This document shows, piece after piece, positions 1 to 10,653 of a stretch of 64,000 nt of DNA; the stretch's first letter is position 1; the number at the start of each line of letters is the position of its first letter. The notes below the pieces were generated by a model, which saw only the letters and a list, made by a program, of their open reading frames with translations, did not search any database and was not told the DNA's origin. The stretch is from Rhodospirillales bacterium URHD0017 (lineage in GTDB: Bacteria; Pseudomonadota; Alphaproteobacteria; Reyranellales; Reyranellaceae), in NCBI GenBank assembly GCA_900110395.1, contig FODP01000006.1:104805-168804 (forward strand), written 5' to 3'. The position numbers were made by a program, and so were the translations under genes.

Positions 1-39
1 CCCGCACCGGCCGGACCTGAGCCGCAGCGGCGCGCCGTC

Positions 40-2262
40 GTGCCCAACGCCCACCTCGAGGGGTTGAACGCGGAGCAGCGTCAGGCCGTGGTCCACGAGG
101 GCGGCCCCCTGCTGGTGCTGGCCGGCGCCGGCACCGGCAAGACGCGCGTGCTGACGACCCGCATCGCTCACCTTTTGATCACCGGCCGTACCCGCACCTC
201 GCAGATTCTTGCAGTCACGTTCACCAACAAGGCGGCGCGCGAGATGCTCGACCGCGTGGCGAGCCTTATCGGCGGCGCGGCCGACGGCATGTGGCTGGGC
301 ACCTTCCACGCCATCGGCGTTCGCGTTCTGCGTCGCCATGCAGAGTTGGTGGGGCTGAAGAGCAATTTCACCATCCTCGACACCGACGACCAGACGCGGC
401 TGATCAAGCAGCTGCTGCAGGCCGAAGGCATCGACGACAAGAAATGGCCGGCCCGCATACTCTCCGGCATCATCCAGCGCTGGAAGGATCGTGCCCTCAC
501 CCCCGACAAGGTGTCGGGCGACGATGCCGGCGAGTTCGCCAACGGCAAGGCCGCCGAGATCTACCGCCAGTACCAGGCACGGCTGGCCGAGGTGAACGCC
601 GTCGATTTCGGCGACCTGGTGATGCACTGCGTGACCCTTTGGCAGACGCATCCCGACGTGCTGGCGCAGTACCACCGCCGCTTCCGCCACATCCTGGTCG
701 ACGAGTACCAGGACACCAACGTTGCGCAATACCTGTGGCTCCGGCTGCTGGCGCAGGGCACGCAGGACGTCTGCTGCGTCGGCGACGACGACCAGTCGAT
801 CTACGGCTGGCGCGGCGCGGAAGTCGGCAACATCCTGCGCTTCGAGAAGGATTTCCCCGGCGCCACCATTGTTCGGCTGGAGCGAAACTACAGGTCGACG
901 CCGCATATCCTCGCGGCCGCTTCTCACCTGATCTCGCACAACGAGGGCCGTCTGGGGAAAACCCTGTGGACGGATATGAAGGAAGGCGAGCGCATTTCCC
1001 TGCGCGGCGTGTGGGATGGCGACGAGGAGGCGCGCACGGTCGGCGAGGAGATCGAAGCCCTGCAGCGCGACAAGCATGCGCTCGCGCAGATCGCCATCCT
1101 GGTGCGCGCCGGCTTCCAGACCCGCGAGTTCGAGGAACGCTTCATCACCATGGGCCTCCCCTACCGGGTGATCGGCGGGCCGCGCTTCTACGAACGCCAG
1201 GAGATCCGCGACGCGATGGCCTACTGCCGCGTCACCGTCCAGCCGGACGACGACCTCGCCTTCGAGCGCATCTACAACACGCCGCGCCGCGGGCTCGGCG
1301 AATCGGCCCTGCGCTCGCTGCGCATCATCCAGCGCGCCCAGAAGGTCTCGCTGTTCGAGGCGACGCGGAGGGCGCTGGAGACCGACGAACTCAAGGGCCG
1401 GCAACGCAAGTCGCTGGGCGACCTGATAAAGAACTTCGACCGCTGGCGCGCCATGCTCGACGGCATCAGCCATGTCGAGGTCGTCGAGACCATTCTGGAA
1501 GAGTCGGGCTACACCGACATGCTGCGCCTCGACCGCTCGCCGGAAGCCGAGGGGCGCCTGGAGAACCTCAAGGAGCTGACCAACGCCCTGCAGGAGTTCG
1601 ACACCCTGCCCGCCTTCCTCGAGCACGTGGCCTTGCTGACCGACAATGCCGAGCGCGCAGGCAGCGACATGGTGAGTGTCATGACCCTGCACGCTGCCAA
1701 GGGCCTGGAGTTCGACACCGTGTTCCTGCCAGGCTGGGAGGAAGGCCTGTTCCCCAACCAGCGCGCGCTCGACGACAAGGGCCTGGCCGGACTCGAGGAA
1801 GAGCGGCGTCTGGCCTATGTCGGCCTGACGCGCGCCCGCAAGCGGGCCTACGTCTCCTTCGCCGCCAATCGCCGGGTGTTCAACCAGTGGCAGGCCGCCA
1901 TCCCGTCACGCTTCCTGCGCGAGCTGCCAACCGAGCAGCTGGCCGAGAGCAGCGATGCCGGCCTCTACGCCACCTATTCGGCCGGCCATCACGGCGGCCT
2001 GCGCGAGCAGGCGAGCGGCTTCGACTATGAGAGCCTGGGCGTGACCAGCGTCGGGCGCAGCCGCACCCGTTGGCGCGACGAGACGTTCGACGATCGCCGC
2101 GCCGTCGAAGGCGACAAGCCCGACCTCAGCGTCGGCCAGCGCGTGTTCCATCAGAAATTCGGCTATGGCCGCATCGTCGCGGTCGACGGCAACAAGCTCG
2201 ACATCGAGTTCGAGAAGGCCGGGCCCAAGAAGGTGTTGGATAGCTTCATCGAGGCGGCGTGA
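40..2262 (+). CDS. uvrD: UvrD/PcrA-type ATP-dependent DNA helicase (5' end may lie outside the window)
   Basis: Superfamily 1A 3'-5' DNA helicase acting in nucleotide excision repair, mismatch repair and removal of proteins from DNA. Visible motifs are Walker A GAGTGKT (residues 29-35), the Walker B/motif II stretch VDEYQDTN (about 221-228) and motif III GDDDQSIYGWRG (about 248-259). The helicase core is followed by a C-terminal Tudor-like segment (QRVFHQKFGYGRIVAVDG) of the kind that contacts RNA polymerase in PcrA/UvrD. The listed start is a GTG, but the frame is open to the first base of the window, so a longer N-terminus is possible; 740 residues is already near family length. The stop overlaps the prmA start by 4 nt (GTGA), so the two genes are probably co-transcribed. 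uvrD versus pcrA naming is not resolvable here. Confidence 0.93.
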   Translation: MPNAHLEGLNAEQRQAVVHEGGPLLVLAGAGTGKTRVLTTRIAHLLITGRTRTSQILAVTFTNKAAREMLDRVASLIGGAADGMWLGTFHAIGVRVLRRHAELVGLKSNFTILDTDDQTRLIKQLLQAEGIDDKKWPARILSGIIQRWKDRALTPDKVSGDDAGEFANGKAAEIYRQYQARLAEVNAVDFGDLVMHCVTLWQTHPDVLAQYHRRFRHILVDEYQDTNVAQYLWLRLLAQGTQDVCCVGDDDQSIYGWRGAEVGNILRFEKDFPGATIVRLERNYRSTPHILAAASHLISHNEGRLGKTLWTDMKEGERISLRGVWDGDEEARTVGEEIEALQRDKHALAQIAILVRAGFQTREFEERFITMGLPYRVIGGPRFYERQEIRDAMAYCRVTVQPDDDLAFERIYNTPRRGLGESALRSLRIIQRAQKVSLFEATRRALETDELKGRQRKSLGDLIKNFDRWRAMLDGISHVEVVETILEESGYTDMLRLDRSPEAEGRLENLKELTNALQEFDTLPAFLEHVALLTDNAERAGSDMVSVMTLHAAKGLEFDTVFLPGWEEGLFPNQRALDDKGLAGLEEERRLAYVGLTRARKRAYVSFAANRRVFNQWQAAIPSRFLRELPTEQLAESSDAGLYATYSAGHHGGLREQASGFDYESLGVTSVGRSRTRWRDETFDDRRAVEGDKPDLSVGQRVFHQKFGYGRIVAVDGNKLDIEFEKAGPKKVLDSFIEAA

Positions 2263-3110
2263 GCGTCTGGACGGCCTGGCTCGAAGTCCCCGCAGCCGAC
2301 CGCGCCTCACGCGAACAGGCTCTGGAGCATCTTGCCGAGAAGGGCTTCGTAATCACCAGCCGCGAGGTCTCGCGCGACGGGCCGTGGCGCATAGAAATCT
2401 TCGGCGAGGGCGATCGAACCGAGGTCGCGGCGGCGATCGGCGCCGGCTGGCACTGGGAGGAACTCGGCGACCGCGACTGGGTGGCCGAGAACCAACGCTC
2501 GTTCCAGCCCTTCGCCGTCGGTCCGTTCTGGGTCCATCCTTCGCATGACGCTGGCAGTATGCCGGTCGGCTTGCTGCCGCTCCGGATCGATGCCGGCATG
2601 GCGTTCGGCACCGGCACGCATGCCACGACCAGCGGCTGCCTGAAAATGCTGGCAACACTCGATCGCGCGGAGACGGCCAACGCCGTCGATGTCGGCTGCG
2701 GCAGCGGCATTCTGGCGATCGCCATGGCCAAGCTGTGGCAGCGGCCGGTGATCGGCGGCGACAACGATGCCGAAGCTGTCGAGGTCGCCCAGGAAAATGC
2801 CGTGTTGAACGGCGTCAGCGATCGCTGCCGTTTCGTCCATGCCTTCGGTTTGCGCAACGAGGCGCTGCAGGCGCGCCTGCCTTATGACCTCGTCGTCGCC
2901 AACATCCTGGCCGGTCCGCTGATGGAGCTGGCGGAATCCTTCTCCGCAGCCGTGCGTGCTCACGGGCGGGTGCTGCTGAGCGGCCTGTTGCTCGAGCAGG
3001 CCGACGACATCCTTACCGTCTATCGCCGCTGGGGTTTCGCGCTGGAGCGCCACATCGACCTCGAGACCGGCGGGGCGATCTGGCGCACCTTGCTGCTGCA
3101 GCGGACCTAG
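2259..3110 (+). CDS. prmA: Ribosomal protein L11 methyltransferase
   Basis: SAM-dependent methyltransferase that trimethylates lysines and the N-terminus of ribosomal protein L11. An N-terminal substrate-binding domain (about 1-100) is followed by the Rossmann methyltransferase domain: FGTGTHATT (about 114-122), SAM motif I DVGCGSGIL (about 144-152) and the NILAGPL motif (about 217-223) typical of PrmA. The start is a GTG overlapping the uvrD stop (GTGA). The last four bases (CTAG) are shared with the convergent stop codon of the downstream flavin monooxygenase gene. At 283 residues it is close to the usual PrmA size. Identification is secure from motif order. Confidence 0.95.
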   Translation: MSVWTAWLEVPAADRASREQALEHLAEKGFVITSREVSRDGPWRIEIFGEGDRTEVAAAIGAGWHWEELGDRDWVAENQRSFQPFAVGPFWVHPSHDAGSMPVGLLPLRIDAGMAFGTGTHATTSGCLKMLATLDRAETANAVDVGCGSGILAIAMAKLWQRPVIGGDNDAEAVEVAQENAVLNGVSDRCRFVHAFGLRNEALQARLPYDLVVANILAGPLMELAESFSAAVRAHGRVLLSGLLLEQADDILTVYRRWGFALERHIDLETGGAIWRTLLLQRT

Positions 3111-4456
3111 CCCGCCTTTTCGGCAGGCGCCTGAAGAAACGGGTCGATGGGATGGGCCAGCCCCATGTTGTCGCGCAGGGTCGGTCCGCGATACTCGCTG
3201 GGCCGCAGGCCACGGCGCCGCAGCTCGGGCACCACTAGCTCGCAGAAATCGCGAAGGCTGCGCGGCTCGACCGGCATGGAGAGCATGAAGCCATCGCAAG
3301 CCTTGCTGCGGTACCAGTCCTCCATCATGTCGGCGACCTGGACCGGATCGCCCTTCACCATGTTGCCGCCGTGCGTCGGCAGCACGCGTTCGTAGGTAGC
3401 GCGCACGCTGAGGCCGTCACGTGCAGCCATGTCCAGCACCGAGCGTCCGATCGCCGTGCCGCCCAGGCTCTCGCCCTTCCGTTTGGGCATCGGGCCGTCG
3501 ATCGGCAGGCCGGTCAGGTCGACGCCAGTCACCTTGGAGAGGTAGCTGACGGCGAGTGCCGGGGAGATCAGCGATTGCAGCTCGTCGAACAGCGCGTCGG
3601 CCTCGGTCGCCGTGCGGCCGACGAGCACGCTGAGCGCCGGCAGGATGCGCAGCGAGTCCGCGGGCCGGCCGTACTTCTTCATCCGGCCCTTGATGTCGGC
3701 ATATTCCGCCTGCGCCTCGGCCTTGTTGCTCGCGGTGCCGAACAGGCCCTCGCCGCCATAGGCCGCCAGCTCCTTGCCGGCGTCCGACTGGCCGGCCATG
3801 AAGACGACGGGCTGTCCCTGCGGCGCGCGCGCCACGTTCAACGGGCCCTTGACCGAAAAGTGCTTACCGCGATGGTTGGTCAGGCGCACGCGGTCGGGGT
3901 CGAGATAGCGGCCTGTCGACTTGTCCTGCAGGAATGCATCGGTTGCCCATGAATCCCAGAGCGACCGCACGACGTCGAGACTCTCGCGGGCGCGCTCGTA
4001 GCGCTCCTCGCGGCCAAAATGCTCGTCGCGGCCGAAGTTCTTGGAATCCTCGACATACTGCGTGGTGACCAGGTTCCAGCCGGCGCGGCCGCCGCTCAGG
4101 TGGTCGAGCGAGGCGAACTTGCGGGCGATGGTGAAGGGTTCCTCGTAGCTCGTGGTCGCCGTCGCCACGAGGCCGATGCGGCTGGTGTGCTGGGCAACGG
4201 CGGCAAACAGCGTCACCGGCTCGAACACCGCCGGGCGGTCGGACGGACTGTTGGCCGCGAACAGCTCCGGCCTGTCCATCTGGCGCACGCCATTGCCGTC
4301 GGCCAGGAACATCATGTCGAGGCCGCCACGCTCGGCGATCTGTGCCATCTCGATCATGCATTTCAGCTGCATGGCGGTGGTCGGAAACGAATCGCGATGG
4401 CGCCAACCGCCGAGATGACCGCCCAGAGCGCCGCCGGTGAAACCCAGAACCATCAT
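3107..4456 (-). CDS. LLM-class flavin-dependent monooxygenase (NtaA/SnaA/DszA family)
   Basis: Predicted FMNH2-dependent two-component monooxygenase with a luciferase-like TIM barrel. The N-terminus (GGHLGGWRHRDS, IAERGGLDMMFLADG) and the central stretches TSYEEPFTIARKFASLD and SGGRAGWNLVTT are hallmarks of the nitrilotriacetate/DszA/SnaA group, and 449 residues fits that family. Substrate cannot be predicted. No flavin reductase partner is adjacent, so reduced flavin would have to come from an unlinked reductase. Tandem ATG codons begin the gene (MMVLG). The gene lies immediately downstream of the DUF1127 gene on the same strand, but a strong hairpin terminator separates them. It ends sharing CTAG with prmA, in a convergent arrangement. 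Confidence 0.88.
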   Translation of the reverse strand: MMVLGFTGGALGGHLGGWRHRDSFPTTAMQLKCMIEMAQIAERGGLDMMFLADGNGVRQMDRPELFAANSPSDRPAVFEPVTLFAAVAQHTSRIGLVATATTSYEEPFTIARKFASLDHLSGGRAGWNLVTTQYVEDSKNFGRDEHFGREERYERARESLDVVRSLWDSWATDAFLQDKSTGRYLDPDRVRLTNHRGKHFSVKGPLNVARAPQGQPVVFMAGQSDAGKELAAYGGEGLFGTASNKAEAQAEYADIKGRMKKYGRPADSLRILPALSVLVGRTATEADALFDELQSLISPALAVSYLSKVTGVDLTGLPIDGPMPKRKGESLGGTAIGRSVLDMAARDGLSVRATYERVLPTHGGNMVKGDPVQVADMMEDWYRSKACDGFMLSMPVEPRSLRDFCELVVPELRRRGLRPSEYRGPTLRDNMGLAHPIDPFLQAPAEKAG

Positions 4457-4495
4457 GCCGGCACATCATGCCGCGCCGCACGAGCACGCTCAGCA

Positions 4496-4525
4496 AGAAA
4501 AAGGGCCGGCTTTCGCCGGCCCTTT
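4496..4525 (-). terminator. Rho-independent terminator of the DUF1127 gene
   Basis: Perfect 11-bp stem AAAGGGCCGGC / GCCGGCCCTTT with a 4-nt loop. On the minus strand it is followed by a run of T (complement of the A tract at 4498-4502). It lies 36 bp past the stop of the DUF1127 gene and before the start of the monooxygenase gene. Confidence 0.85.
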
Positions 4526-4561
4526 GTACGCTTACGCTTACGCTACTGACGTTACTGTTGC

Positions 4562-4969
4562 TTACGCTACGCGACGCAAATTCTGATTTGCCGGCATAGC
4601 CGTGTGAGTCACGTGGTCGATCTCCGGCATCACGCCCGCCGCGGTCTCGCGGATCGCGAAGTGGATGTCGCCGCGGCACAGGCCGATGTCGGCCAGCTCG
4701 CGGTCACTCATGCGGAAGAGCTGGCTCTCCGCAGCGCGCAGCTTGAAGTCGGCCTTGATCGCGCCGACAAACCGGCTGTACTGGCGGCCGAGCCAAATCA
4801 GGGCATCGGCCAGGCCATTGGCGACCAACTCGGCGCGGGCATAGCGCGCGCGCAGTTCAAGGATACGCCGCTCCTCGAAGGTCAGGGCCGTCTTGGCAAT
4901 GTCGTTTCCCCCCGCCGGCGAAGTTTCGCTGGTCAGATTCTCAAACATCTGGATCGGCTGGGTCATCAT
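4562..4969 (-). CDS. DUF1127 domain protein, long form
   Basis: The C-terminal half carries the DUF1127 signature LFRMSDRELADIGLCRGDI (about residues 86-104), found in small proteobacterial proteins, some of which are implicated in RNA turnover and phosphate or stress physiology. At 135 residues it is longer than the common 45-75 residue forms. The extra N-terminus contains a helical arginine/glutamate-rich stretch (EERRILELRARYARAE). The start is well supported: AGGAG lies 8 nt upstream of tandem ATG ATG. It is monocistronic, with its own terminator at 4496-4525 and a 207-bp divergent spacer towards the aminopeptidase gene. Function in this organism is unknown. Confidence 0.85.
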   Translation of the reverse strand: MMTQPIQMFENLTSETSPAGGNDIAKTALTFEERRILELRARYARAELVANGLADALIWLGRQYSRFVGAIKADFKLRAAESQLFRMSDRELADIGLCRGDIHFAIRETAAGVMPEIDHVTHTAMPANQNLRRVA

Positions 4970-5176
4970 GGTCTGCTCCTATTGTGCACCGCGGTAGTCG
5001 ATGCTGCGTTGCACTAAGCAAATATAGGCCCTTGAGTTACAACGATAAGTGAAGGCTTGGAACGACTGATATGCAACGGGTGCATAGTGCTTCCTGCATG
5101 CGCATTTCGCAGGCGCGAGAGTACGAATATTGCTCAGATTGCCTCCCCCAGACCTGCCGCGTAGGGTCCCGCCGAC

Positions 5177-7186
5177 ATGACTTCCGCCCCAGACGACGTC
5201 CTCCAGCTGCTGCGCCAGCGAGGCCGCAATCCCGACGCTTCGGCCCTCGATTCCCTGATGCGTGGCGTCGCCGCGGCGCCCGAGGGACTGGCCGGTCCCG
5301 AATGGGTCGAACTGGTCGATCCCAGTGCGGATGCCGACCTCACCCGCGCGCTCAAGGCTTGGCGCGAGGAGCTGGCGCGGGCCGATGACGGGCTCGGCGC
5401 CTCGCCGGCACCGCTGTCGCGCCTGACCGCGCTGCGCGCCGAGCTGCGGCAGCGCGGCCTCGACGGTTTCGTGGTGCCGCGCGCTGACGAGCATCAAGGC
5501 GAATACGTGCCACGACGCTCGCAGCGGCTCGCCTGGCTTACCGGCTTCCGCGGCTCGGCCGGCCTCGCCATCGCACTGGACGATCGCGCGGCGATCTTCA
5601 TCGACGGGCGCTACACGCTGGCGGTGCGCGCGCAGGTCGATACCGACGCCTTCGTGCCACATCAGATCCCCGAGGAATCGCCCGAGACCTGGATCGCCGA
5701 GAACCTGCCCAGGGGTGGCAAGCTCGGCTTCGATCCCTGGCTGGTGACGGTGGACGGCCATGACCGCTTCGCCCGCGCCTGCCAGCGCGCTGGCGGCGAC
5801 TTCGTGCCGGTCGATTCCAATCCCGTCGACGCCGTGTGGCGCGACCGCCCGCCGGCGCCGCTGGCCCCGGTGCTGCCGCATCCCGACGAGTTCGCGGGCG
5901 AGAGCAGCGCCGCCAAGCGCGCGCGCATCGCCGTAACGGTCAAGGCCAAGGGAGCCGATGTCGCGCTGATCACGCAGCCGGATTCGATCGCCTGGCTCTT
6001 GAACGTGCGCGGCGGCGACGTGCCGCGCACGCCCTTCCCGCTGGGCTTTGCAATGCTGCACAGCGACGGCCACGTCGATCTCTACATGGACCGTCGCAAG
6101 GTGCCCGACCGGACGCTGTCCTGGCTGGGCAACGCCGTGACCTTGGCGCCGACCGACGAGCTGGGCGCCGCGCTCGACATGCTGGGCAAGGTGAACAAGA
6201 AGGTCCTGATCGAGACCGCGACGGCGCCGATCTGGGCCGCCAACCGGCTACAGGGCGCGGGCGTCACGGTGGTCCGCGACGCCGATCCGGTGGCGCTGCC
6301 CAAGGCCTGCAAGAACGCCGTCGAGATGGAGGGCATCCGCAACGCCCATCGCCGCGACGGCGCCGCGGTCAGCCGCTTCCTGGGCTGGCTGGGACGCGAA
6401 TCGAAGGGCGGCAGCTTGCGCGAGATCGAAGTGTCGGACCGCCTGCAGGCGCTGCGTCAGGAGACCGGCAAGCTGCGCGACCTGAGCTTCGACACCATCT
6501 CCGGCGCCGGCCCCAACGGCGCCATCGTGCATTATCACGCGTCCGAGGCGACCGAGCGCACGCTCGAGCCGGGCAGCCTCTATCTGGTGGATTCAGGCGG
6601 CCAGTACCGCGACGGCACGACCGACGTCACGCGCACGGTGGCGGTCGGCTCGCCGACCCCCGAGATGCGCGACCGCTTCACGCGCGTGCTCAAGGGCCAT
6701 ATCGCGCTCGCCATGGCACGCTTTCCAGCCGGCACGACGGGCTCGCAGCTCGACGCGCTGGCGCGCTATGCGCTGTGGCAGGCCGGTCTCGACTACGACC
6801 ACGGCACCGGCCACGGAGTCGGCGCCTATCTCTCGGTGCACGAAGGGCCGCACCGCATCTCCAAGATGCCGAACAACGTCGCCCTGCAGCCCGGCATGAT
6901 CGTCAGCAACGAGCCCGGCTACTACAAGACCGACGCCTACGGCATCCGCATCGAGAACCTGGTCGCGGTGCGCGAGGCGAAGATCGAGGGCGCCGACCGG
7001 CGCTACCTCGAATTCGAGACCCTGACCCTGGCGCCGATCGACCTCGCCTGTGTCGAGCCCGGCCTGTTGACCGAAGCCGAGCGTCAGTGGCTGAACGACT
7101 ATCACCGCCGCGTGCGCGAGACGGTGGCGCCGCAGGTCGACGAGGCGACGAAAGCATGGCTCGTAGAGGCGACGCGCGCGATTTAA
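5177..7186 (+). CDS. pepP: Xaa-Pro aminopeptidase (M24B, aminopeptidase P family)
   Basis: Dinuclear metal aminopeptidase releasing N-terminal residues next to proline. It follows the three-domain plan of the long (about 600 residue) eukaryote-like aminopeptidase P: two creatinase-type N domains (about 80-380) and a pita-bread catalytic domain. Metal ligands are visible: Asp472 (VDSGGQY), Asp483 (TTDVTRT), the His of HGTGHGVG, the Glu of NEPGYY and the Glu of EFETLTLAPID. The first 75 or so residues precede the normal family start (PLSRLTALRAEL) and look like an extension; an internal start near residue 75 is an alternative, but the frame is well used throughout. At 669 residues it is longer than typical. 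Gene symbol by similarity only. Confidence 0.9.
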   Translation: MTSAPDDVLQLLRQRGRNPDASALDSLMRGVAAAPEGLAGPEWVELVDPSADADLTRALKAWREELARADDGLGASPAPLSRLTALRAELRQRGLDGFVVPRADEHQGEYVPRRSQRLAWLTGFRGSAGLAIALDDRAAIFIDGRYTLAVRAQVDTDAFVPHQIPEESPETWIAENLPRGGKLGFDPWLVTVDGHDRFARACQRAGGDFVPVDSNPVDAVWRDRPPAPLAPVLPHPDEFAGESSAAKRARIAVTVKAKGADVALITQPDSIAWLLNVRGGDVPRTPFPLGFAMLHSDGHVDLYMDRRKVPDRTLSWLGNAVTLAPTDELGAALDMLGKVNKKVLIETATAPIWAANRLQGAGVTVVRDADPVALPKACKNAVEMEGIRNAHRRDGAAVSRFLGWLGRESKGGSLREIEVSDRLQALRQETGKLRDLSFDTISGAGPNGAIVHYHASEATERTLEPGSLYLVDSGGQYRDGTTDVTRTVAVGSPTPEMRDRFTRVLKGHIALAMARFPAGTTGSQLDALARYALWQAGLDYDHGTGHGVGAYLSVHEGPHRISKMPNNVALQPGMIVSNEPGYYKTDAYGIRIENLVAVREAKIEGADRRYLEFETLTLAPIDLACVEPGLLTEAERQWLNDYHRRVRETVAPQVDEATKAWLVEATRAI

Positions 7187-7190
7187 GTTT

Positions 7191-7317
7191 CCTCCCCATC
7201 GTCTTCGATGGGGAGGTGTCCGCGAAGCGGACGGAGGGGTCATGAGCACCAGCGATGATGCTCATAACCCCTCCGTCGCCGTATGACGGCGACACCTCCC
7301 CAGCTTCGCTGGGGAGG
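7191..7317. repeat. Intergenic multi-hairpin repeat, family A copy 1
   Basis: A 127-bp element filling the gap between the convergent aminopeptidase and desulfhydrase genes. It consists of stem-loops in series: CCTCCCCATCG/CGATGGGGAGG, GTCCGC/GCGGAC, a central GGAGGGGT/ACCCCTCC stem, GTCGCCGT/ACGGCGAC, and CCTCCCCAGC/GCTGGGGAGG. A second copy of exactly the same length lies at 62248-62374. Its position between convergent stops would let it act as a bidirectional terminator or 3' end protector here. Confidence 0.9.
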
Positions 7318-7326
7318 AACGACGCG

Positions 7327-8361
7327 TTAGTCCTTCAATTCCGTCCGCCCGAGCACGACGTCTTCATAGACGTGCAGCGAGGGCAGGCCGCCGGTGTGCA
7401 TGAACAGCACCTTGGCATTGGGCTTGAAGTGGCCCTGGCGCGCGAGGCCGATCAGCCCGGCCATGATCTTTCCGGTATAGACCGGGTCGAGCAGGACGCC
7501 TTCGGTGCGCGCCAACATCTGCACGGCTTCGACCATCCTGGCGTTGGGCACGGAATATTTCGGCTGCCAGTAGCCGCCGAAGCTCTTGACCGCTTCGCGC
7601 GGCACCTTGCCGATGCCCAAAAGGTCGGCCACCGCCTGCGCCTCCTTGAGAACCAGCGGCTCCTGGTCGGCGGGATCGCGGCTGACGCCGATGCCGATCA
7701 GCGGGATCTTGATGTGGTTGCCGAAGAAGCCCGCGGCCATGCCGCCATGGGTGCCTGAGCTGCCCGAGCCGACGACGACGGCATCGAGCGCCAAGCCCAT
7801 GTCCGACCATTGCTGCTGCATTTCCTGCACGCAGGCGACATAGCCCAGGCCGCCGATCGCGTTCGAGCCACCACCCGGGATGACGTAGCCCTTGCGGCCA
7901 AGCGAGGCGACTTCCTGCGCTACCTTCGACATGGCGGCGCCCATGTCGGAACCGCCAGGCACCACGGTGATGGCCTCGACGCCCATCAGCTCGAACATGA
8001 AGTTGTTGCCGCCGGCCTCCTTGCTGTAGCTGCCGGGAACGCGCTCCTCGATCACGAAGCGGCATTTCAGCCCTTCCTTGATCGCTGCAGAAAGGGTGAT
8101 GCGGCAGTGGTTGGACTGTGGCGCGCCGCAGGTGATCAGCGTGTCGGCACCCTGGGCCAGCGCGTCCGCAGCGAGAAACTCGAGCTTGCGGGTCTTGTTG
8201 CCGCCGGGGAAGAGGCCCAGCAGGTCGTCGCGCTTGATCCAGATCTCCGGGCCGACGCCGCCGGGACAGCTCGCCGCCAGGGCCTTGGTGAAATGCGGAA
8301 GGGGCTCGATGGGTGTGGGGGCGTGAGTGTAGCGACGACGCGGAAAACGAGCCAGATCCAT
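7327..8361 (-). CDS. D-cysteine desulfhydrase / ACC deaminase-family PLP enzyme
   Basis: Fold-type II PLP enzyme of the DcyD/ACC deaminase/L-cysteate sulfo-lyase group. The PLP lysine lies in GGNKTRK (Lys56 of 344), after the family-typical opening RFPRRRYTHAPTPIEPL and WIKRDDLLG. A serine/glycine-rich phosphate-binding loop, VVGSGSSGTHGG, sits in the second half. D-cysteine desulfhydrase (D-Cys to pyruvate, H2S and ammonia) is the usual annotation for such sequences, but CuyA-type cysteate sulfo-lyases share these motifs, so the substrate is open. A GGAG lies 8 nt before the ATG. It is separated from ligA by 126 bp and is probably a single-gene transcript. Confidence 0.85.
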   Translation of the reverse strand: MDLARFPRRRYTHAPTPIEPLPHFTKALAASCPGGVGPEIWIKRDDLLGLFPGGNKTRKLEFLAADALAQGADTLITCGAPQSNHCRITLSAAIKEGLKCRFVIEERVPGSYSKEAGGNNFMFELMGVEAITVVPGGSDMGAAMSKVAQEVASLGRKGYVIPGGGSNAIGGLGYVACVQEMQQQWSDMGLALDAVVVGSGSSGTHGGMAAGFFGNHIKIPLIGIGVSRDPADQEPLVLKEAQAVADLLGIGKVPREAVKSFGGYWQPKYSVPNARMVEAVQMLARTEGVLLDPVYTGKIMAGLIGLARQGHFKPNAKVLFMHTGGLPSLHVYEDVVLGRTELKD

Positions 8362-8487
8362 CCGTTCAACTCCAATGAAACGGTGCAGGCTCTAGCATCC
8401 CGCGCGGCTTCGAGGAAGCGATCGGCGAGCGGACATCAAACTCGTTTTCCGCGTGGATTGTGACGTCTTGACAACCTAAGGCTCAGA

Positions 8488-10653
<2,166 letters not shown>

